Assembly: GCA_947087275.1 (NCBI GenBank)
Contig: CAMUBZ010000007.1
Coordinates: 1 to 46,191 of the forward strand
DNA from: an uncultured Candidatus Saccharibacteria bacterium
GTDB taxonomy: Bacteria > Patescibacteriota > Saccharimonadia > Saccharimonadales > Saccharimonadaceae
Length of the DNA stretch: 46,191 nucleotides
Reading direction: 5' to 3'
Position numbers and translations under genes: made by a program. A model generated the notes under the pieces. The model ran no database searches. It was not told the origin of the DNA and was given only the letters and a program-made list of their open reading frames with translations. Position 1 is the stretch's first letter. Each line of letters starts with the position of its first letter. Shown here piece by piece: positions 31,880 through 40,238 of the stretch.

Positions 31880-32956
31880 ATGAGTAAAGACAAACCCAAA
31901 TTTAAAATTTCTTTTCGGACGATTCTAAGTATATTAACCTTAGTTTTAATTATCTACGTAGTTTATTCCAACTGGAACGATATTCGTGAAGCAGTTTCGC
32001 ACATTGGTGAGACCAACATCTTGATTTTACTATTGCTCATTCCCGAACAACTTTTTATGTATTTTTGTTGTGGGCAAATGTTCTTTTCTTACATGCGCGC
32101 CAAGAAAGATGCGCGAAAGATTTCGCCTTGGACTTTGATGCGCGTTTCGCTCGAGTTGAACTTTGTGAATCACGCTGTGCCAGCTGGCGGTCTGGGCGGT
32201 CTTGGCTATATTACTTGGCGTCTCAAGCCCTTTGGTGCCACTGCGGGACAGTCTAGTTTTATGTATATTTTGCGCTATATTATCACAATCTGTGCCAATC
32301 AGCTCCAGACCATCGTTGCCATCATCGCTTTGTTGCTATTCGGCACTGTGCCCACTGCTGGTGCTTGGGTAATTGGTTTTACGGCGCTCCTGAGTGTTGG
32401 CATCATTGCCGTGATTGCGATTATTGTGGCGATTGCAAGCAGCAAAAAGCGTATCGATTGGTTTGCTAAAACTGGAACCAATTTCATTAACTGGCTGGTG
32501 AAGACTATCACCTTCGGCCACAAAACTGACATTTTGCAACGCGAAAAGGTTGATAAATATCTTGGCGATGCACATGAAGATTTGATGACGGCTCGGCGCC
32601 ACAAGCAAATGCTGATTCGCCCAATCTTGTGGGGTATCGTTTATAGTTTTCTCGAAATTGCCACTTATTGGATTGTCGCTGCCAGCCTTGGCCATCCAGA
32701 AATCCTACCGCAAATCATGATTGGTGAGGCTATTGGCTCAGTGATGGGAGCGATTGTCCCTTATGGTCTATACGAACTAGGTATGGTGGGCATCATGGCT
32801 AGCCTTGGCGTGGACGCTGGCCTTGCCGCCTTGGTGGTTTTGATGACGCGCGTCATTGTCTTGGCTAGTACCATTGTCAGTGGCTATGGCTTCTATCAAC
32901 ATTCAATTTCAAAAATCGGTCGCAAAGAAAAAGCCGAACTTGATCATGACGCTTAG
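31880..32956 (+). CDS. YbhN/UPF0104 (LPG-synthase-like) membrane protein
   Basis: 358 residues, 7-8 membrane helices. Matches the lysylphosphatidylglycerol synthase transmembrane family: NFVNHAVPAGGLGGLGYITWRL (about 95-116) is the characteristic conserved loop, and GAIVPYGLYELGMVGIM the second. The family moves or flips lipid-linked molecules; no aminoacyl-transferase domain is attached. Leaderless start. Its last 11 nt overlap the start of xseA, so they are co-transcribed. Confidence 0.85.
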   Translation: MSKDKPKFKISFRTILSILTLVLIIYVVYSNWNDIREAVSHIGETNILILLLLIPEQLFMYFCCGQMFFSYMRAKKDARKISPWTLMRVSLELNFVNHAVPAGGLGGLGYITWRLKPFGATAGQSSFMYILRYIITICANQLQTIVAIIALLLFGTVPTAGAWVIGFTALLSVGIIAVIAIIVAIASSKKRIDWFAKTGTNFINWLVKTITFGHKTDILQREKVDKYLGDAHEDLMTARRHKQMLIRPILWGIVYSFLEIATYWIVAASLGHPEILPQIMIGEAIGSVMGAIVPYGLYELGMVGIMASLGVDAGLAALVVLMTRVIVLASTIVSGYGFYQHSISKIGRKEKAELDHDA

Positions 32957-34037
32957 CCCGACTTTTACGGTTTCACAATTTGTCGAAGTCTGTAACCAGT
33001 CTTTAGAATATGCTTTTAGCGGCGTCATTGTAGAAGGAGAAGTTGCTAGTTTTAAGGTTAATCAAGGCAAATGGGTGTTCTTTGACCTCAAGGAAGGTGA
33101 CACTAGCGTCGGTTGTTTTATTGCTTTGGATCAACTTGGTGTGGCGCTCAGTGACGGCATGCGTGTGCGTGTACAGGCTACCCCCAAACTCACACGTTGG
33201 GGCAAATTCTCCCTCACCGTACGCACTATCTTGCCGCTAGGAGAGGGGAGTATCAAGAAAAGTTTTGATGCGTTACGTCGTAAGCTCACTCTGGAAGGGA
33301 TTTTTGACCCCGCCAAGAAACGCCCTTTGCCCACTAATCTGAGTAAAATCGGTGTTATCTCTTCGACGAATGCTGCGGGGTATCTCGATTTTTTGAAGAT
33401 TCTTGATAATCGTTGGGGTGGTGTGAAGATTTTTACAATCAACACTCAAGTGCAAGGGCTGGATGCACCAGCACAAATTATGCGAGCGCTAGAATATTTT
33501 AACCAACAAGGTCAAGTCGATGTCATTGTAATTCTGCGTGGTGGCGGTAGTGCGGACGACCTCTCGGCCTTTAACGACGAGCAACTTGTACGCGCGATTG
33601 CCGCGAGCCGGATTCCAATCATCACCGGCATTGGTCACGAAATTGACGAGAGCCTCGCCGATCTGGCTGCCGATGTCCGAGCGTCCACACCCTCCAATGC
33701 AGCCGAGCGCCTAGTGCCAGACCGCGTCGCCATGCAACATCAGGTCAATCTTATGCTCGAGCGCGTGCATCAACAAATTATCGACCGCATTGAGGTTGCG
33801 CGTTCCACCAATCGCGCAACGGTTCAGCAACTTGGCCAAGAAATTCTACATCGCATTACTCTCAATATTCAACATATTCAAGAAACCGCCAAAATTCTTG
33901 ATTCTTTGAGCCCAGAAAACATCTTAAAGCGTGGATATGCGATTATTACAGGAAAACTTTCCCCCGGGAATGTTGTAAAAATTACAACATCTGATAAAAT
34001 TATAACCACAGAGGTACAAAATGTCACAGACCGCTAA
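32946..34037 (+). CDS. xseA: exodeoxyribonuclease VII large subunit
   Basis: 363 residues, shorter than E. coli (456). N-terminal OB fold (VSQFVEVCNQSLEYAFSGVIVEGEVASFK), then the catalytic core with GVISSTNAAGYLDFLKIL, VIVILRGGGSADDLSAFNDEQLVRAIA, IPIITGIGHEIDESLADLAADVRASTPSNAAE; the helical C-terminal region is short, ending in ILKRGYAIITG. Degrades single-strand DNA together with XseB. ATG 32946 overlaps the upstream gene by 11 nt; the longer frame from 32856 does not align. It overlaps xseB by 17 nt. Confidence 0.95.
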   Translation: MTLSPTFTVSQFVEVCNQSLEYAFSGVIVEGEVASFKVNQGKWVFFDLKEGDTSVGCFIALDQLGVALSDGMRVRVQATPKLTRWGKFSLTVRTILPLGEGSIKKSFDALRRKLTLEGIFDPAKKRPLPTNLSKIGVISSTNAAGYLDFLKILDNRWGGVKIFTINTQVQGLDAPAQIMRALEYFNQQGQVDVIVILRGGGSADDLSAFNDEQLVRAIAASRIPIITGIGHEIDESLADLAADVRASTPSNAAERLVPDRVAMQHQVNLMLERVHQQIIDRIEVARSTNRATVQQLGQEILHRITLNIQHIQETAKILDSLSPENILKRGYAIITGKLSPGNVVKITTSDKIITTEVQNVTDR

Positions 34038-34221
34038 TAAAACTCTTTCTAGCAAAATCGCCGAACTCGATCAATCGGTTGAGTGGTTTTACGGCGACAA
34101 GTTCAACTTAGATCAAGCCGTTGCTAAATATCAGTCCGCCACCAAGTTAGCGGGAGAAATCGAGCACGATCTTTCGGAACTCAAAAACCAAGTTGAAGTC
34201 TTGGCAGACTTTACAAAATAA
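34021..34221 (+). CDS. xseB: exodeoxyribonuclease VII small subunit
   Basis: 66 residues, usual length about 70-80. Helical hairpin with KIAELDQSVEWFYGDKFNLDQAVAKYQSATKLAGEIEHDLSELKNQVEVL in short form (family pattern FE.AL..LE.IV..LE). It binds several copies to XseA. The 17-nt overlap with xseA indicates coupled translation. Confidence 0.9.
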   Translation: MSQTANKTLSSKIAELDQSVEWFYGDKFNLDQAVAKYQSATKLAGEIEHDLSELKNQVEVLADFTK

Positions 34222-34223
34222 AC

Positions 34224-34229
34224 TATAAT
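34224..34229 (+). promoter_or_regulatory. -10 box for the next membrane protein
   Basis: TATAAT, 8 nt before ATG 34238. Confidence 0.6.
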
Positions 34230-34237
34230 AAAAGCAT

Positions 34238-35191
34238 ATGCAAAATCAACCACCGATGACTGGCAACCCTAATCCCACAGGCGCTCCTGCTGCAAATGGG
34301 GCTAATCCTCCTGTGCCACCTGCTGGCACTAGCGCAGTCGCTCAGCCAACAGTTGCTCCTGCTAGTGCTACAGTCAACCCTCTTGATGTTGCTAGCGGTG
34401 CTATGCCAGATCCGCTTGACATGCCAAGCGGTAGCGTGGTAGCGCCAGTTGCTCCGCAGCCATTTGGGCCGTCTGCTCCCGGCACCGTGCCTAATTTCGG
34501 CTCTGCTGCCGTCACTTCCACTCCCGATCCGGTGCCAGTCGTGCAAGCCCGCAAAAAAGCCAATCGTAACTTAATCGAAACCATCATCCTCGTTATTGTG
34601 AGCATTGTCGCGATGGTCTTCATTGGTTTGTTCATTTGGAAATACATTGAATGGGACACCGTCAAAACGGACGTTGATGGGCAAATCGACGCCGCGGTGG
34701 CGATGGCTGTCTCAGAAAACACCACCAAACTCGAAAATGAGTTTACCGAACGTGAAAAATATCCTTATAAAAGTTTTATGGGGCCGGCCGATTACGGTAG
34801 CCTGAGTTTTGAATATCCCAAAACTTGGAATATTTATGTTGCCAGAGATGCATCAAACGGTGGTGATTATGAGGCTTATCTGAATCCGGGAGAAGTGCAG
34901 CCTGTCAGTGCCACCACTATCAACGCCTTGCGTGTCACTATTCGCGATCAAGCCTTCGACAATGTCACTCGCACTTATGATAGCCTCGTACGCACAGGCA
35001 AGGTTGCCGTAGTCACACGCAATGTCGGCAGCACCGTTGCCAATGTATATACCGGCGATTTACCAAACAACATCCGTGGGACGGTCACTATCTTCAAGTT
35101 GCGCGACAAAACCGTCATGATTCAGGCTGACGCTGCAATTTTCTCAGACGAATATTATCGCTTGCTCGACACCGTGACTTTTGTTGAATAG
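34238..35191 (+). CDS. single-pass membrane protein with Pro/Ala-rich cytoplasmic tail
   Basis: 317 residues. The first 105 residues are low complexity (Pro, Ala, Val, Thr), then a basic stop (ARKKANRN), a membrane helix (about 113-136) and an outside domain of about 180 residues with a short coil (AVAMAVSENTTKLENEFTEREKYPY) and a PsbP/DUF-like beta fold (SLSFEYPKTWNIYVARD, TTINALRVTIRDQAFDN, VMIQADAAIFSDEYYRLLDTV). The last motif resembles proteins that follow short secreted domains in Patescibacteria; no function is known to me. Leaderless start; next gene 20 nt on. Confidence 0.75.
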   Translation: MQNQPPMTGNPNPTGAPAANGANPPVPPAGTSAVAQPTVAPASATVNPLDVASGAMPDPLDMPSGSVVAPVAPQPFGPSAPGTVPNFGSAAVTSTPDPVPVVQARKKANRNLIETIILVIVSIVAMVFIGLFIWKYIEWDTVKTDVDGQIDAAVAMAVSENTTKLENEFTEREKYPYKSFMGPADYGSLSFEYPKTWNIYVARDASNGGDYEAYLNPGEVQPVSATTINALRVTIRDQAFDNVTRTYDSLVRTGKVAVVTRNVGSTVANVYTGDLPNNIRGTVTIFKLRDKTVMIQADAAIFSDEYYRLLDTVTFVE

Positions 35192-35196
35192 AATGC

Positions 35197-35202
35197 TACA
35201 AT
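35197..35202 (+). promoter_or_regulatory. -10 box for the histidine kinase
   Basis: TACAAT, 9 nt before ATG 35212. Confidence 0.55.
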
Positions 35203-35211
35203 AGTAGTATT

Positions 35212-35895
35212 ATGGAGGTAAGTGGTATTTTGGTGGCGGCGCACGAACTCAAAGCGCCCCTCTGTCTCATTCGCCAACTTACGTTGGCGTTAAGCGTCGC
35301 ATCTGATGCCACCGCCAAGCAACGTTTACAAAATCAACTGGTAGAAGTTTCGGAGCGTGCTTTGCGCCAAGTTAATGACCTCGCCAAAATCGCGCGGCTC
35401 GAAGATGGCCTTTTCACCACCGAACCTGTCAGCGTGCGCGGGGTTTGCGAGTCCGTCTTGCACGAAATCTTGCCGCTCTTCCAATTCGAACGGCGCAGTC
35501 TTCGGGCAACTTATTCCAACAAAACTCGCCTTGCCGCCACCAATCGCGAATTATTATATAGTATTATTTATAACTTCTGCGTCAATGCTGTACGCTACTC
35601 TGATGCCAAGAGTTCGAGCCAACTTTCGGTTGCGGACCATAATGGTTGTATCCGCGTCAGTGTGCGCGATTTTGGCCCCGCCTTGCCTACCAAAATTTGG
35701 CAAGACTTACGCACTGGACAGCTCATCCAGCCAACGGCTATCGCCATGCGTCCTGGTAGTTCCGGGCTGGGCTTATATATCTCTACGCAATTTGCGCGTC
35801 ATTTGCATGCACACCTCGGCGCTGTGCGCCACCGTGACGGCACCAGTTTTTACATTGATTTGCCAATTTCTAAACAGGCCGCGTTGCCATTTTAA
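35212..35895 (+). CDS. soluble sensor histidine kinase without sensor domain
   Basis: 227 residues. H-box AAHELKAPLCLI (phospho-His at about 11), dimerisation helices to about 65, N-box IIYNFCVNAVRYS, G1 VRDFGPALP, G2 GSSGLGLYIS. The catalytic part is complete, but there is no membrane helix, PAS, GAF or HAMP. Input must come from a partner, possibly the membrane protein encoded just upstream. The response regulator gene starts 8 nt later with AAGGAGG. Confidence 0.9.
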   Translation: MEVSGILVAAHELKAPLCLIRQLTLALSVASDATAKQRLQNQLVEVSERALRQVNDLAKIARLEDGLFTTEPVSVRGVCESVLHEILPLFQFERRSLRATYSNKTRLAATNRELLYSIIYNFCVNAVRYSDAKSSSQLSVADHNGCIRVSVRDFGPALPTKIWQDLRTGQLIQPTAIAMRPGSSGLGLYISTQFARHLHAHLGAVRHRDGTSFYIDLPISKQAALPF

Positions 35896-35903
35896 GGAGG
35901 AAA

Positions 35904-36479
35904 ATGAGTTTAATTTATATCATCGAAGATGAACCAATCATGGCCGATTGCATTGCCGCCGCCATCGCCGGTGTCGCCACTGAGCCTAACGATATTGCGG
36001 TCTTCAATGATGCCGTCAGCGCCATGGAAGCAGTCAATGAACGCTTGCCAGACGTGATTCTGCTCGATATTATGCTCACTGGTCCTAACGGTTTTACTTT
36101 TCTCAACGAAATGATTTCTTACCCCGATACTGCCAAGGTTCCAGTTGTGTTGATTTCTTCGCTGGATTTATCCAAGCGCAACCTCGAGCATTACGGCGTG
36201 ACACAAGTCCTAGATAAAGCCAAAATGACACCAGACGATATTTATGCCGCCATTCAAGCCGCGCTGTCTGGCGCCTCGCAATCCATCATTGATACTGCTA
36301 TTGCTACCTCCAATCCCGAGCTTACCCCTACCGTTCCACTTCTACCTGAGCCAGCGGCGTCCGAGCCATCAGATACTCCAATGGCTATGCCTGCTACTCA
36401 GCCTGTCAATCCACCTATCAACTTGGACGATTTTAAGCAACGGCTTGCCGATTCAGCTAGTCAAAACCCAGATGCCTAA
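35904..36479 (+). CDS. response regulator receiver without output domain
   Basis: 191 residues. CheY-like receiver: IEDEP (acidic pair), PDVILLDIML (phospho-Asp near 53), SS in VLISSLD, and the Lys in VLDKAKM. Then a Pro/Thr/Ala-rich tail (about 130-191) ending in a short helix (DDFKQRLADSASQ). No DNA-binding domain, so output is by protein contact. ATG 35904 follows AAGGAGG. It overlaps recO by 8 nt. Confidence 0.9.
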   Translation: MSLIYIIEDEPIMADCIAAAIAGVATEPNDIAVFNDAVSAMEAVNERLPDVILLDIMLTGPNGFTFLNEMISYPDTAKVPVVLISSLDLSKRNLEHYGVTQVLDKAKMTPDDIYAAIQAALSGASQSIIDTAIATSNPELTPTVPLLPEPAASEPSDTPMAMPATQPVNPPINLDDFKQRLADSASQNPDA

Positions 36480-37146
36480 CGATCTCCGCACCCATGCTAT
36501 TGTGTTGCGCCGTACTAATTACGGTGAGTCCGACCGCATTCTTAATCTTCTTACGCCAGAGGGGAAGATTGCCGTGCTGGCGCGTGGCGTGCGCAAATCC
36601 AAATCGCGTCTCGCCGGGGGTATCGAACTCTTCTCCATGGCCGACGTTGTAATTCACCAGGGGCGCTCCAGCCTTGGCACACTCACTAGTGCCAAAATGC
36701 TCAAGTTCTATGGCGGCATTCTGACCGACGTTTCACGTCTCGAACTCGCTGGTGGTTTACTGAAACGTCTCGACCGCGTTGCTGAGCAAGTCTCGAGCCC
36801 CGAGCATTTTACCATTTTGCAACAAGTTCTGTCGGCGCTTGACCAAGGCTTATCTAACGACCTTGTTTCTACTTGGTTCACGCTAAACTTGGCACGTGCT
36901 AATGGGGAAGAAGCCAACTTACTATGCGACACGTCTGGCGCTGACCTAGATCCAAATCTTACTTATCGTTGGGACCCAGTTGAAGGAGCCTTATGCCCCG
37001 ATTTGCAAGGTCGTATTGGTGCTAACGAAATCAAATTAGCACGCTTTTTGCTTAGCAATCCGCTGGCTTGGGCTACCAAAATTGAAAATCTCTCCGCCAT
37101 CTTGCCACCAGTACACGAAATCGCCAAAGCCCTTGATAAGTCTTGA
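36472..37146 (+). CDS. recO: DNA repair protein RecO
   Basis: 224 residues, about usual size (E. coli 242). OB-fold start RTHAIVLRRTNYGESDRILNLLTPEGKIAVLARGVRKSKSRLAGG, then the helical domain. It loads RecA onto SSB-coated DNA with RecR. Family zinc cysteines (C..C) are mostly lacking; only LLCD and ALCPD hint at them. ATG 36472 lies within the end of the response regulator gene. The frame from 36244 is a shadow. Confidence 0.9.
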   Translation: MPNDLRTHAIVLRRTNYGESDRILNLLTPEGKIAVLARGVRKSKSRLAGGIELFSMADVVIHQGRSSLGTLTSAKMLKFYGGILTDVSRLELAGGLLKRLDRVAEQVSSPEHFTILQQVLSALDQGLSNDLVSTWFTLNLARANGEEANLLCDTSGADLDPNLTYRWDPVEGALCPDLQGRIGANEIKLARFLLSNPLAWATKIENLSAILPPVHEIAKALDKS

Positions 37147-37192
37147 CAAAATGCTTATGCTGTGCTACAATGAAAGTAATGGCTCTATGAGC
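37143..37192 (+). promoter_or_regulatory. cassette promoter H without its own ORF
   Basis: TTGACA 37143-37148, 17 nt, TACAAT 37166-37171, then the 5' hairpin GGCTC-TAT-GAGCC (about 37180-37192). No ORF with ribosome site follows; rarA begins 30 nt on from its own TATAAT. It is either a solo copy or a second promoter for rarA. TTGACA overlaps the recO stop. Confidence 0.75.
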
Positions 37193-37209
37193 CCTCTCTT
37201 GGGGTGTGT

Positions 37210-37215
37210 TATAAT
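37210..37215 (+). promoter_or_regulatory. -10 box for rarA
   Basis: TATAAT, 8 nt before ATG 37224. Confidence 0.65.
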
Positions 37216-37223
37216 AAGAATAT

Positions 37224-38429
37224 ATGAATCGTGTACCCCTAGCCGAGCGCATGCGCCCGCAAACTCTAAACGAGGTGGTTGGACAAGACGCAATTATTGG
37301 TGACGGCAAGATTCTCACCGAAATCGTCAAAAAAGCCGAGCCTGTCAACCTGATTTTTTGGGGCCCTCCTGGCACCGGCAAGACAACTCTTGCGCGAATT
37401 TTGGCGCACGAATACGAGGCTGATTTTGTGGAACTGTCAGCTGTGACCGCTGGCAAAAAAGACATTGAAGCCGTGGTTGAGCGCGCCAAGACCAACTGGA
37501 ATCTCAAAGTTCGCACGGTGCTCTTTGTGGATGAAATCCACCGTTTCAACAAGGCGCAGCAGGATGCCTTCTTGCCTCATGTCGAATCTGGCTTAATTAT
37601 TCTCATCGGCGCCACCACCGAAAATCCAAGTTTTGAGGTGATTTCACCGCTCCTTTCGCGCTCCCGGGTAGTGGTGGTTTCGGCATTGAAGAAGGCTGAT
37701 ATCCTCGAAGTGTTACGCCGCGCGCTCAAAGCCGAAAAGGCCGAAAAACGCGTCACCGATGAGGCCCTTGAATATATCGCTGATCTCAGTGGTGGTGATG
37801 CCCGCTCGGCACTAGGTGATTTGGAACTTTCACTCAATTTAGCCAAAAAAGTTGACAAGACAGTGGTCGAGACCGCCGTCGGCAAAAAGATGCCACTTTA
37901 CGACAAGTCCGGCGATTATCATTACGACAATATTTCGGCTTTCATCAAGTCGATGCGTGGCTCCGACGTGGACGCCACCCTCTATTATCTGGCGCGTATG
38001 GTGCAGAGCGGGGAAGATCCCAAATTCATCGCTCGGCGCATGGTGATTTTTGCGTCCGAAGACATTGGCCTAGCGGGGAACGGCGCGCTCAATTTGGCCG
38101 TGAGTTGTTTTCAGGCGATTGAGCGCGTGGGCATGCCCGAGGGCGGGATTATCTTGAGTCATGTGGCTGTGGTTTTGGCTAAGGCCAAAAAGAACCGCGA
38201 GACTTATGACGGCTGGGCACGGGCGCAAGCGGTAGCCGCCAAGAGCATGGGCTGCCCGGTGCCAACTTGGCTGCGCAATGCGCCCACCAAGTTGATGAAA
38301 GATCTCGGCTTTGGTGAGGGGCAAAAGTGGGAAGCCGGTTTCCATCTCGACAAAAGTTATCTTCCAGAGGAAGTCCAACACGAAAAAATCTTTGGCGTGC
38401 CGAGCAATTACGACCATAATGCCAAATAA
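37224..38429 (+). CDS. rarA: replication-associated recombination protein A (RarA/MgsA)
   Basis: 401 residues. AAA+ ATPase: PLAERMRPQTLNEVVGQD, Walker A GPPGTGKTTLARILA (about 48-62), DEIHRFNKAQQDAFLPHVE (Walker B), GATTENPSFEV (sensor 1), LSGGDARSALGDLE (sensor 2), and the C-terminal DHYD-like YDKSGDYHYDNISAFIKSMRGSD and ARRMVIFASEDIG typical of the family. Acts at stalled replication forks. Full length. Confidence 0.96.
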   Translation: MNRVPLAERMRPQTLNEVVGQDAIIGDGKILTEIVKKAEPVNLIFWGPPGTGKTTLARILAHEYEADFVELSAVTAGKKDIEAVVERAKTNWNLKVRTVLFVDEIHRFNKAQQDAFLPHVESGLIILIGATTENPSFEVISPLLSRSRVVVVSALKKADILEVLRRALKAEKAEKRVTDEALEYIADLSGGDARSALGDLELSLNLAKKVDKTVVETAVGKKMPLYDKSGDYHYDNISAFIKSMRGSDVDATLYYLARMVQSGEDPKFIARRMVIFASEDIGLAGNGALNLAVSCFQAIERVGMPEGGIILSHVAVVLAKAKKNRETYDGWARAQAVAAKSMGCPVPTWLRNAPTKLMKDLGFGEGQKWEAGFHLDKSYLPEEVQHEKIFGVPSNYDHNAK

Positions 38430-38441
38430 CTGATATCAACA

Positions 38442-38520
38442 TTGACAAAAATGCAAATCTGTGATACAATGGAAGAGATAGGGGCATTTTGCCGCTAGCT
38501 CTTTGGCATGCCCAAAACTG
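38442..38520 (+). promoter_or_regulatory. cassette promoter I with 5' hairpin
   Basis: TTGACA 38442-38447, 17 nt, TACAAT 38465-38470, then GGGCAT-TGCC/GGCA-TGCCC (about 38482-38515). Confidence 0.85.
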
Positions 38521-38570
38521 TATCAAATTCTATCTTTCATTTTTAGAAAAACAAAAGGAGGGGTAATCAC

Positions 38571-39317
38571 ATGAAAGACAAGAACGGTAATAAATTGCTC
38601 ATCATTCGCAAAGGGCTCAAAGTATGTATGGCGTTTTCATTTGTGCTTGGAGTTGTGTTTGTGATATGCGGGCTTGTGACACTGGTTGACGGAATTAGTC
38701 ATTCTTCTGACCGTATCGCATTGGCCGAAAATGCCAACTTGAAACGGGCAGGACAGATCTCTGTTGTATCAGAAGAAGCCATCTATACGCTTGAGGCGCG
38801 CGTCATCGACGACAACGACAGCGAGAACATGTGGTATCACGACGTGATTGCAGTAAGCTTTGGTCAGAAGATTGAAGTACGCCTTAAGGCGTTCTCCGCT
38901 CATCCGGAGAACGTGGAGCGAGAAGCAGTCTATCACAATGGCTTATCCATCACTCATGCATCAAGTTTAAAGGTGTTGGATTATTTCAGAAGGGGCTACG
39001 TTCTCTTGCCGGACGGTTCCAAATCAGACTATCTCGAGAATACCTACAATGATAACGTGCAATACTACAGCCTCGGCACATATCAGTTGAGCCTGAGTGC
39101 GTGGTTGTTGCGTAATCAACCCGATGCTACTTTAAGTGCATTCAACTCCGATGGTCCAAGTGCGACACTTCAGGTGGTGGCTGAGTACGGCGCGTTTAAT
39201 GTGCGACTATTCATTGGCTATCTGGTACTGTTTGTACTCTTTGGCCTTATGCTTCCTCGACTCATAGACAAGGCCGATGCAAAAGTAGTGGACGAATATT
39301 TAGCAAGCATGCAATAA
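38571..39317 (+). CDS. orphan two-helix membrane protein, cassette I
   Basis: 248 residues, unrecognised. Membrane helices at about 19-43 and 209-230, with an outside domain of about 165 residues between them (beta-rich, with an Asp/Asn-rich DDNDSENMWYHDVI and YFRRGYVLLPDGSKSDYL), and a short cytoplasmic tail (DKADAKVVDEYLASMQ). This hairpin-type topology occurs in several orphan proteins of the window. AGGAGGGG precedes ATG 38571. Terminator 39319-39351. Confidence 0.7.
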   Translation: MKDKNGNKLLIIRKGLKVCMAFSFVLGVVFVICGLVTLVDGISHSSDRIALAENANLKRAGQISVVSEEAIYTLEARVIDDNDSENMWYHDVIAVSFGQKIEVRLKAFSAHPENVEREAVYHNGLSITHASSLKVLDYFRRGYVLLPDGSKSDYLENTYNDNVQYYSLGTYQLSLSAWLLRNQPDATLSAFNSDGPSATLQVVAEYGAFNVRLFIGYLVLFVLFGLMLPRLIDKADAKVVDEYLASMQ

Positions 39318-39318
39318 A

Positions 39319-39351
39319 ACAAACCCCGCCTGTGCGGGGGATTGTTTTTTT
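39319..39351 (+). terminator. intrinsic terminator of cassette I
   Basis: ACAAACCCCGC/GCGGGGGATTGT then T7. Confidence 0.9.
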
Positions 39352-39374
39352 GTCTGGCATTCAGCGTCGTGTGC

Positions 39375-39380
39375 TATAAT
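39375..39380 (+). promoter_or_regulatory. extended -10 for ppa
   Basis: TATAAT with TGC before it (same surroundings as the cassettes) but no TTGACA at 17 nt. Confidence 0.6.
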
Positions 39381-39403
39381 GAAAAAGTAAACAAGGAGTT
39401 TTT

Positions 39404-39934
39404 ATGGCAGATTTTAATAAAGTCTTGACCCCGGGGGATTATGAGAATGGCGAAATCAACGTCGTGATCGAAATCCCAACCGGCTCTAATCATAAGATTG
39501 AATGGGACCGCAAGAATGCTTGCTTTATGCTTGACCGTGTCGAGCCAATGGCATTTGCTAAGCCTTGTAACTATGGTTTTATTCCTCAGACACTCGACGA
39601 AGATGGTGACGAATTGGACGTTTTGATGATTACCGACCAACCTTTGACTACCGGCATTTATGTCCCCGCCCGTATTCTAGGTGTGATGAAGTTCGTTGAT
39701 GACGACGAAGTTGACGATAAGATTATCGCCGTCCCAGCTGACGACCGCAACAACGGTGACGCTATCCAAACTTTGGAGGATTTGCCAAAGCAGCTTATCA
39801 AGCAAATTGAGTTCCATTTCAGCCACTACAAAGACCTCAAAAAACCAGGTTCTACCGTGGTTAAAGGCTTCTTTGGTGTAGATGAAGCCAAGCAGGTAAT
39901 TGCTGACGCCATCAAGCGCTGGAACGAGCAATAA
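39404..39934 (+). CDS. ppa: inorganic pyrophosphatase (family I)
   Basis: 176 residues, as E. coli. VVIEIPTGSNHKIEWD, YGFIPQTLDEDGDELDVLMI with the family signature DEDGDELDV, and KFVDDDEVDDKIIAVP. Soluble enzyme splitting pyrophosphate. AAGGAG precedes ATG 39404; the terminator AAAAATTCCCC/GGGGAATTTTT follows. Confidence 0.97.
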   Translation: MADFNKVLTPGDYENGEINVVIEIPTGSNHKIEWDRKNACFMLDRVEPMAFAKPCNYGFIPQTLDEDGDELDVLMITDQPLTTGIYVPARILGVMKFVDDDEVDDKIIAVPADDRNNGDAIQTLEDLPKQLIKQIEFHFSHYKDLKKPGSTVVKGFFGVDEAKQVIADAIKRWNEQ

Positions 39935-39955
39935 GGGCACATCGCTAAGCATACT

Positions 39956-39982
39956 AAAAATTCCCCTAGAAGGGGAATTTTT
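39956..39982 (+). terminator. intrinsic terminator of ppa
   Basis: AAAAATTCCCC/GGGGAATTTTT. Confidence 0.9.
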
Positions 39983-39996
39983 AGAGTAGCCAAGAC

Positions 39997-40071
39997 TTGA
40001 CATGCTTTTTGCACGGTAGTAGAATGGAAGTATAATTCTTTTGTTACCCTTGCTAGTTCTTAGCGAGGGTA
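39997..40071 (+). promoter_or_regulatory. cassette promoter J, no ORF, 5' hairpin
   Basis: TTGACA 39997-40002, 17 nt, TAGAAT 40020-40025, then TTACCCT-GCT/AGC-AGGGTAA (about 40044-40072). Its transcript would be antisense to the small minus-strand ORF at 40053-40118 and towards the ABC exporter end. Confidence 0.65.
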
Positions 40072-40118
40072 ATTTCGACTACAAAACATAGTCGACCGAT
40101 GTGCATCGCAAAAGCCAT
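40053..40118 (-). CDS. possible 21-residue peptide opposite promoter J
   Basis: On the minus strand AAAGGAG precedes ATG 40118; the frame encodes MAFAMHIGRLCFVVEITLAKN. A TTGCTT (40204-40209), 17 nt, TAGTAT (40181-40186) promoter lies upstream on the same strand. Small hydrophobic peptide facing an antisense RNA would resemble a type I toxin-antitoxin pair, but the peptide is short and this is speculative. Confidence 0.3.
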   Translation of the reverse strand: MAFAMHIGRLCFVVEITLAKN

Positions 40119-40238
40119 ACCACTCCTTTCCACAGTTATGTTAAAGTTAATGTCTTGGCGCCTTAGCCACTCTACTTCTCATACTATAGAAAGCCCTCAC
40201 AAAAAGCAAGCACCAGCATGATAAAAAGTTTATGAACT

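Noticed and set aside
36244-36471. Long N-terminal extension of RecO
   Set aside because: It overlaps the response regulator in another frame; RecO similarity starts at 36472.
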